Below, one piece after another: positions 4,954-10,138 of a DNA stretch of 10,138 nt (position 1 is the first letter of the stretch; each line of letters opens with the position of its first letter). Both the position numbers and the translations under genes were made by a program. Where the stretch lies: assembly GCA_030529305.1 (NCBI GenBank), contig JAUMXD010000053.1, positions 1 to 10,138 of the forward strand, given 5' to 3'. The notes beneath the pieces are model-generated. The model searched no databases. It was not told where the DNA came from and worked only from the letters and a program-made list of their open reading frames with translations. Source of the stretch: Allobrachymonas sp. (lineage in GTDB: Bacteria; Pseudomonadota; Gammaproteobacteria; Burkholderiales; Burkholderiaceae).

Positions 4954-6725
4954 GGCCGTTCTCCTGGTGCAGCCGTTTGTGAAGCGGGCAGTGGCCCTGG
5001 CTGCGGATAAGGGGCCGGCGCGGGTGCGGGTGGCTGCGCGGGCGGATCGGTGGGGCCGGGCTTGACTGGCGCTTTCATGACGGCATCCACATAGGCATGC
5101 GGGGTGTGCAGCAAAAAGGCCGTGCGCTCGGTGTAGCGCAGCACCGGGCCGGCGCGCACCGTCAGCAGCAGGCACAGCGCCAGCAGCAGGCCGATGGGCA
5201 GCACCTCGATCACTTTCAGATGCGGGGCGGGCCGCCCGCGCGGCGCCCAGAAAAAGCGGATGCCCGCGCGCGAGTAGGCGATGGTGGCGAATAGGCCTGA
5301 AAGGATGAAGAGCGCCAGCAGCACCCAGGCCGAAAAGCGCGGCATGTAGCTGGATGCGCCCAGGCCGCCGGGGTTGAGCAGGGCCGTCATCATGGTGACT
5401 TTGCCCACGAAGCCCGACAGCGGCGGCAGGCCCGCCACCAGCAGCGCGCAGGCGGTAAAGGCCAGGCCCAGCACGGCCAGCGCGGCGGCAATGGGCTGGC
5501 CGAACAGGGGGCGTTCGCTGTCGTCGAGGTTGGTTTCGGCATCCGCTGCGGGCAGGCCGGGCTCGTGAAAGAAAAGCTGCGCCTCTTTGCCAAAGGGCAT
5601 GAGCGGCACTTTTTCTTCTTCTTGGCGCGAGCGAGCGATCAGGTCGGTGACCAGAAACAATGCGCACAAGGCCAGGGTGGAGCTGATGAGGTAGTACAGC
5701 GCCCCGCCGGTGAGGTGCGCCTGCCCAAAGCCAAAGGCCGCCAGCAGCGTGCCCGACGAGGCCAGCACCGAAAAGCCCGCCAGCCGCCCCAGGTTTTGCG
5801 AAGCCAGCATGCCGATGCTGGCAAGCAGCAGCGTGAGCAGGCCGCCCCAGATCAGCACCCCGTTGCCGAACAGTTCCGAGCCGGTGGCGCTGGCGGGAAA
5901 GAGCAGCGTCCACAGCCGCAGCACGGCGTACAGGCCGACCTTGGTCATCACGGTAAAGAGGGCCGCAACCGGCGGGCTGGCGGCAGAGTAGGCTGGCGGC
6001 AGCCAGAAGTTCAGCGGCCAGATGGCGGCCTTGCCCAGAAAGGCCATGGCCAGCAGGGCTGCGCCTGCGTGCAGCAGGCCGCGGTCATGCGCGGGCACCA
6101 GGGTGATCTTTTCCGCCATATCGGCCATGCTGAGCGTGCCGGTCACGCCAAACAGCACCGCCATGCCCAGCAGGAACATGGCCGAAGCCAGCAGGTTGAT
6201 GGCGATGTAATGCAGGGCCGAGCGTACGCGCGACCAGCCCGTGCCATGCAGCAGCAGGCCGTAGGAGGCCGTGAGCATGATCTCGAAAAACACGAAAAGG
6301 TTGAACAAATCGGTGGTGAGAAAAGCCCCGTTGATGCCCATGAGCTGCAATTGCAGCAGCGAGTGAAAGTGCACGCCCGCGCGATCCCAGCCCGCGCGTG
6401 AAAACAGCAGCGCGGCCAGGCCCACGATGGCGGTGACGAGCAGCATCATGGCCGAGAGGCGGTCCACCGCCAGTGCAATGCCGAACGGTGTGGCCCAGTT
6501 GCCCGGCAGGTACACGGCCACCGCGGCGCTGCCGCTGCCTTTGCGCACCCACAGCACCAGCGCCACGGCCACGGCCAGATTGAGCAGGCAGGCCAGCATG
6601 CCCAGCAGCCCCTTGATGGCCACGGCGCGCTCGCCCAGCAGCAGCATGCCTGCGGCCATGAGCATGGGCAGCAGCACGGGCACGATCAGCACGTGCGGCA
6701 TCAGGGGGGCGATCCAGTCAATCAT
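4950..6725 (-). CDS. mrpD: Monovalent cation/H+ antiporter subunit D (Mrp/Pha/Mnh)
   Basis: The 591-residue polytopic membrane protein is homologous to the proton-pumping NuoM/NuoN subunits of complex I (Proton_antipo_M family). Expected key residues are in place: the membrane glutamate E148 in LFVFFEIMLTASYG, lysine K232 in FLGKAAIWPLNFWLP (229-243), and K262 in the following helix VMTKVGLYAVLRL. A charged cytoplasmic-type loop (about 364-406, EEEK and DDSER) splits the second half. A proline/alanine-rich tail (553-591) ends the protein and is longer than the usual core. The start ATG 6725 begins MIDWIAPLMPHVLIVPVLLP, a typical MrpD opening. It has AGGGGA five bases upstream and overlaps mrpC by 8 bases. 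The frame continues 33 codons further upstream in mrpC DNA, which is rejected. Together with MrpA it is likely to form the ion-translocating core. Confidence 0.95.
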   Translation of the reverse strand: MIDWIAPLMPHVLIVPVLLPMLMAAGMLLLGERAVAIKGLLGMLACLLNLAVAVALVLWVRKGSGSAAVAVYLPGNWATPFGIALAVDRLSAMMLLVTAIVGLAALLFSRAGWDRAGVHFHSLLQLQLMGINGAFLTTDLFNLFVFFEIMLTASYGLLLHGTGWSRVRSALHYIAINLLASAMFLLGMAVLFGVTGTLSMADMAEKITLVPAHDRGLLHAGAALLAMAFLGKAAIWPLNFWLPPAYSAASPPVAALFTVMTKVGLYAVLRLWTLLFPASATGSELFGNGVLIWGGLLTLLLASIGMLASQNLGRLAGFSVLASSGTLLAAFGFGQAHLTGGALYYLISSTLALCALFLVTDLIARSRQEEEKVPLMPFGKEAQLFFHEPGLPAADAETNLDDSERPLFGQPIAAALAVLGLAFTACALLVAGLPPLSGFVGKVTMMTALLNPGGLGASSYMPRFSAWVLLALFILSGLFATIAYSRAGIRFFWAPRGRPAPHLKVIEVLPIGLLLALCLLLTVRAGPVLRYTERTAFLLHTPHAYVDAVMKAPVKPGPTDPPAQPPAPAPAPYPQPGPLPASQTAAPGERP

Positions 6726-7077
6726 GGGCGTCCCCTTCGGCGTCGGTCTTGCCGTCCACATGGTCGTTGTCAGACAGGCCGCGCGCGGCCAGCAGTACCA
6801 CCAGGAAGAGGGCTGTGGTGGCAAAGCCGATCACGATGGCCGTGAGCACCAGAAACTGCGGCATGGGGTCGGTGTAATTGTCGAGCGTGGGGCGCAGCCA
6901 GCGCAGCAGAATCGGCTCGCGCGCGATGTTGAGGCTGCCCGATACGAAGATGAAGAGATTGACCGCATAGGCCAGGAGCGACAGGCCGATGATGACCTGA
7001 AAGGTGCGTGGGCGCAGCAGCAGCCAGGTGCCGGATGCCGCCAGCACGCCGATGGCGATGGCCATGATTGTTTCCAT
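6718..7077 (-). CDS. mrpC: Monovalent cation/H+ antiporter subunit C (Mrp/Pha/Mnh), NuoK-like
   Basis: The 119-residue protein is homologous to NuoK of complex I. It has three transmembrane helices (about 4-21, 26-47 and 71-97) and the family features LRPRTFQVIIGLSLLAYAVNLFIF (21-44) and DPMPQFLVLTAIVIGFATTA (70-89), where DP.PQ.LVLTAIVI is nearly diagnostic. The last 20 residues are acidic and soluble. Its ATG shares one base with the mrpA stop (TGATG), and GGAGGA lies about nine bases upstream, so translation is coupled. The length is close to the usual 110-125. The gene sits between the two large NuoL/M-like subunits, as in all Mrp operons. Confidence 0.95.
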   Translation of the reverse strand: METIMAIAIGVLAASGTWLLLRPRTFQVIIGLSLLAYAVNLFIFVSGSLNIAREPILLRWLRPTLDNYTDPMPQFLVLTAIVIGFATTALFLVVLLAARGLSDNDHVDGKTDAEGDAHD

Positions 7078-10000
7078 CAGCTGGTTTCCTCCGCAAGGCT
7101 TGTGTCACCCTGTGTGTTGTTGCTGTGCATTTCGTTGCCAGGCTCATTGCCAGACGGCTCGTTGGCTTGGGCCACTTCGGCGGCATGCGCCACCGATTCG
7201 GAGGTGGCGCCTTCTTCGCGCACGGGCTTGCGCTGGCGGCGGATCGACTGGTGAGCCAGCGCCGTGAGAATCAGCAGGGTAGAGCCCACCACCAGGGCAA
7301 ACACGCCCACGTCCAGGAACATGGCGCTGGGTACGTGCACCTCGCCCAACCAGGGCAGGTGAAGGTGGGCGGTGTGCGCCGTCATGAAGGGGTAGCCCAT
7401 CGCCATGGCGCCCACGCCCGTCAGGCCCGCGGCGATCAGGCCCACGGCGATCCAGCGGCGCAGCTCCAGCGCAAAGTGCGCCTCCACCCACTGCGTGCCC
7501 GCCACGATATATTGCGCGATCAGGCCAATGGCCAGCACCAGCCCGGCCACAAAGCCGCCGCCCGGTGCGTTGTGCCCGCGCAGAAACAGGTGCACGGCCA
7601 CCAGCGCCATCACCGGCAGCAGCAGGCGCACCAGCACCGCAGGCACCATGAGGTAGCCCACGGCCGTGTCGGATGCGGTGCGCGGGCGCTCCAGACCGGT
7701 TTGCAGATCGGAGGCGAGGATGAGCTGCTGGCGCGGGGCGTCCATGCTTTCAAGCGGCGGGCGGAAGCGCCGCAGCAGCGCATAGACGGTGAGCGCCACG
7801 ATGCCCAGCACGGTGACTTCGCCCATGGTGTCAAAGCCGCGAAAGTCCACCAGCATTACGTTCACCACATTGATGCCACCGCCCTGCGGCAGCGAACGTT
7901 CCAGAAAAAAGCCCGAAATGCTTTGCGGCGTTTGGTTGCGCGTCATCAGCGCGTACGACAGCGCCGCCATGCCCAGTCCCACGCCGAGCGAGAGCAGCAA
8001 ATCGCGCCCGCGCCGCAGCCGTGCGCGCAGCGGCAGGGGGGCATCGGGCATGGGCTGGCGTTTGGGCAGCCAGCGCAGTCCCAGCAGAAAGAGGACGGTG
8101 GTGACGATTTCCACCGTGAGCTGCGTCAGCGCCAGATCGGGGGCCGAGAACCAGACGAAGGTCATGGCCGTGGCCAGCCCCGTGCCGCTGAGCAGGATGA
8201 GCGCGGCCAGGCGGTGGAACTTGGCCTGCCAGGCCGCGGCCACGGCGCACACCGCGCCCACGATCCAGATCAGGGCAAATTCCCGGCTGGCTGCAACCGG
8301 CGCGCGCGTGCCCCAGCTCAGGCCCGACTGCCACAGCGAAGCGGCGGCCACCGCCAGGCTGGCCAGCAGAAACAAAAACACTTGCGGCTGCAAGCGCAGG
8401 GTGTGCAGGCGCTGCTGCAGCCAGCGCGCCGCCAGCGAGACACGGGCCAGCACGCCGTTGAAGGTTTGCTGCGCATCGAGCTGCAGGCGCTGCGGGAAGT
8501 AGGCCTGGATGCGCTCTTCGGCCAGCGCCCGGCGCAGCAGGGCATACAGCGCCGCGCCGCCGCTCATGGCCAGCACGCTCATGACGAGCGGTTTGTTGAT
8601 CCCATGCCAAACCGCCAGGCTGTAGCTGGGCATGTCTCCGTTCACCACCGGGTTGGCGGCCATGTTCAGCAGCGCGCCCACTGTCCATTGCGGTGCCATC
8701 CCCACGGCCAGGCAGAGCAGCACCAGCATTTCGATGGGCAGGCGCATCCAGCGCACGGGCTCGTGCGGGCTGCGCGGCAGATTGTCTGAGCGCGGGCCGA
8801 AAAACACATCCACCGTGAAGCGCAGGGAATAAGCCGTGGCAAACATCGAAGCGGTGAGTGATGCCACGGGCAGCACGATCTCGACCCAGCGTTGCGATTG
8901 CAGATACACCGTTTCGGCAAAGAACATCTCCTTGGACAAAAAGCCGTTGAGCAGCGGCACGCCCGCCATGGCCGCGCTGGCCACCAGCGCCAGCGTGCCG
9001 GTGATGGGCATGTCGCGCATCAGGCCGCTCAAGCGGCGAATGTCACGCGTGCCGGTTTCGTGGTCGATGATGCCTGCGGCCATGAAAAGCGAGGCTTTGA
9101 AGGTGGCGTGGTTCATGATGTGAAACACCGCCGCCACCGCAGCCATGCGGCTGTTCATGCCCAGCAGCAGGGTGATCAGCCCCAGATGGCTGATGGTGGA
9201 ATAAGCCAGCAGACCCTTCAAGTCGTACTGCAGCATGGCGAAGTAGGCGCCCATCACCAGCGTGATGAGGCCCAGGCTGCTCACGATCCAGAACCATTCT
9301 TGCGTGCCCGCCAGCACGGGCCAGAAGCGCGCCAGCAAAAACACACCGGCCTTGACCATGGTGGCCGAGTGCAGATAGCTCGAAACCGGCGTGGGCGCAG
9401 CCATGGCACGCGGCAGCCAGAAGTGAAAAGGAAACTGCGCGCTTTTGGTGAGTGCCCCCAGCAAAATCAACACCAGCATGGGCCGGTACAGCGGGCTGGC
9501 GCGCACCACTTCGCCGGCTTTGAGCACCTCATCCAACTCATAGCTGCCCACGATATGGCCCAGCAAAATGATGCCGCCCAGCATGGCCAGGCCGCCCGCG
9601 CCAGTCACCGTAAGCGCCGTGCGCGCACCGCGGCGTGCATCCTTGCGGTGGTGCCAATAGCCGATTAGCATGAAAGAGAACAGGCTGGTCAGCTCCCAGA
9701 AAAACACCAGTTGCACCAGATTGCCCGCTGTGACCACGCCAATCATCGCGCCCATGAAGGCGAGCAGGAATGAGAAGAATCGCGGCACCGGGTCTTCGCG
9801 CGACATGTAGTAGCGCGCGTAAATACTTACCAGCAGGCCGATGCCGGTGATCAGCAGGGCAAAAAGCCAGGCAAAGCCGTCAAACCGCAGGGTGAAGTTC
9901 AAGCCCACGCCGGGCAGCCAGCGCTGTTCGTAATGCAGCACGTGGCCGGCTTGCAGATCGGGCCACGTCCAGCCCACCAGCGCCAAACAGGCAAAGGCCA

Positions 10001-10103
10001 CCAGGGCGGCCCAGCTGGCGGCGGTGTTGCGGGCATGGGTAGGCAGCAGCGCTGCCCCGACGCTGCCGATGAAAGGCAACGCCAGCAAGATCAGCAAGGT
10101 CAT
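7077..10103 (-). CDS. mrpA: Monovalent cation/H+ antiporter, fused subunits A and B (PhaAB type)
   Basis: The 1008-residue inner-membrane protein joins MrpA and MrpB in one chain, as in group 2 (Pha-type) operons. Residues 1-500 are the NuoL-like antiporter part. They hold the membrane glutamate E137 in FFWELTS, K220 in GALTKSAQFPFHFWLPRAM (216-234), H245 and K251 in YLHSATMVKAG (243-253), and LLAYSTISHLG (298-308). Residues of about 600-690 are the MrpA C-terminal domain with WFSAPDLALTQLTVE (651-665). Residues of about 815-950 are the MnhB/MrpB domain with NAPGGGFVAGLVLA (845-858). A polar tail (953-1008) follows. The start MTLLILLALPFIGS is typical, but no ribosome site is visible upstream and the frame is open to the window edge. 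A and B are separate genes in group 1 operons; here no separate mrpB exists. It exchanges Na+ or K+ for H+; the ion cannot be decided from sequence. Confidence 0.95.
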   Translation of the reverse strand: MTLLILLALPFIGSVGAALLPTHARNTAASWAALVAFACLALVGWTWPDLQAGHVLHYEQRWLPGVGLNFTLRFDGFAWLFALLITGIGLLVSIYARYYMSREDPVPRFFSFLLAFMGAMIGVVTAGNLVQLVFFWELTSLFSFMLIGYWHHRKDARRGARTALTVTGAGGLAMLGGIILLGHIVGSYELDEVLKAGEVVRASPLYRPMLVLILLGALTKSAQFPFHFWLPRAMAAPTPVSSYLHSATMVKAGVFLLARFWPVLAGTQEWFWIVSSLGLITLVMGAYFAMLQYDLKGLLAYSTISHLGLITLLLGMNSRMAAVAAVFHIMNHATFKASLFMAAGIIDHETGTRDIRRLSGLMRDMPITGTLALVASAAMAGVPLLNGFLSKEMFFAETVYLQSQRWVEIVLPVASLTASMFATAYSLRFTVDVFFGPRSDNLPRSPHEPVRWMRLPIEMLVLLCLAVGMAPQWTVGALLNMAANPVVNGDMPSYSLAVWHGINKPLVMSVLAMSGGAALYALLRRALAEERIQAYFPQRLQLDAQQTFNGVLARVSLAARWLQQRLHTLRLQPQVFLFLLASLAVAAASLWQSGLSWGTRAPVAASREFALIWIVGAVCAVAAAWQAKFHRLAALILLSGTGLATAMTFVWFSAPDLALTQLTVEIVTTVLFLLGLRWLPKRQPMPDAPLPLRARLRRGRDLLLSLGVGLGMAALSYALMTRNQTPQSISGFFLERSLPQGGGINVVNVMLVDFRGFDTMGEVTVLGIVALTVYALLRRFRPPLESMDAPRQQLILASDLQTGLERPRTASDTAVGYLMVPAVLVRLLLPVMALVAVHLFLRGHNAPGGGFVAGLVLAIGLIAQYIVAGTQWVEAHFALELRRWIAVGLIAAGLTGVGAMAMGYPFMTAHTAHLHLPWLGEVHVPSAMFLDVGVFALVVGSTLLILTALAHQSIRRQRKPVREEGATSESVAHAAEVAQANEPSGNEPGNEMHSNNTQGDTSLAEETS

Positions 10104-10138
10104 GCGTATCGGGTGAAAAAAGAACGGCGTTGCGGCCA

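Noticed and set aside
4954..5913. Long upstream extension of the mrpE frame
   Set aside because: It is arginine/alanine-rich out-of-frame reading of mrpD. MrpE homology begins at MMRKLF, where a well-spaced ribosome site exists.
5565..6401. 278-codon plus-strand frame opposite mrpD
   Set aside because: It is very rich in Q, G, R and H with no recognisable motif, and is explained by third-position GC bias of mrpD.
7068..8789. 573-codon open frame on the plus strand, antisense to mrpA
   Set aside because: It lies wholly opposite a well-recognised gene, has H/Q/R-rich composition typical of the reverse frame of GC-rich coding DNA, and matches no known protein type.

Overview
The window looks like a chromosomal segment of a GC-rich betaproteobacterium, most likely Burkholderiales. 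This is an inference from protein style: an E. coli-type GshA, a six-gene Mrp/Pha operon with fused A and B subunits, and an HU start reading (M)NKTELIE. No rRNA, tRNA, CRISPR array, transposase gene or phage gene was seen. The genes are mostly housekeeping or ion-homeostasis genes. The unusual content is in the gaps between them.

Layout from left to right. (1) Positions 1-26 hold the first codons of an HU-family DNA-binding protein gene, running leftward off the window. Its probable promoter and a palindrome lie at about 74-121. (2) A low-GC gap (27-420) separates it from pgsA (421-987, minus), the phosphatidylglycerophosphate synthase of anionic phospholipid synthesis. pgsA has a palindromic AT-rich promoter region near 1021-1055. 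(3) A DUF1232 (YkvA-like) small membrane protein gene follows on the plus strand (1298-1750) and ends in a textbook intrinsic terminator (1792-1825). (4) The next gap holds a hairpin and then a 172-bp near-symmetrical imperfect palindrome (1909-2080). That palindrome looks like a non-coding mobile or repeat element inserted just upstream of gshA. (5) gshA (2107-3669, plus) encodes glutamate-cysteine ligase, the first step of glutathione synthesis. (6) A short convergent gap with a strong hairpin precedes the Mrp/Pha monovalent cation/proton antiporter operon. That operon fills 3759-10103 on the minus strand in the order mrpA(B fused)-C-D-E-F-G.

The six mrp genes overlap by 1 to 8 bases at every junction. 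They are therefore almost certainly one transcript with coupled translation, and they would assemble one inner-membrane antiporter complex. No promoter for the operon is visible: mrpA starts only 35 bases from the right edge. The observation most worth following up is the symmetrical element at 1909-2080, which may also supply part of the gshA promoter. I found no convincing evidence for a wholly new biological system here.
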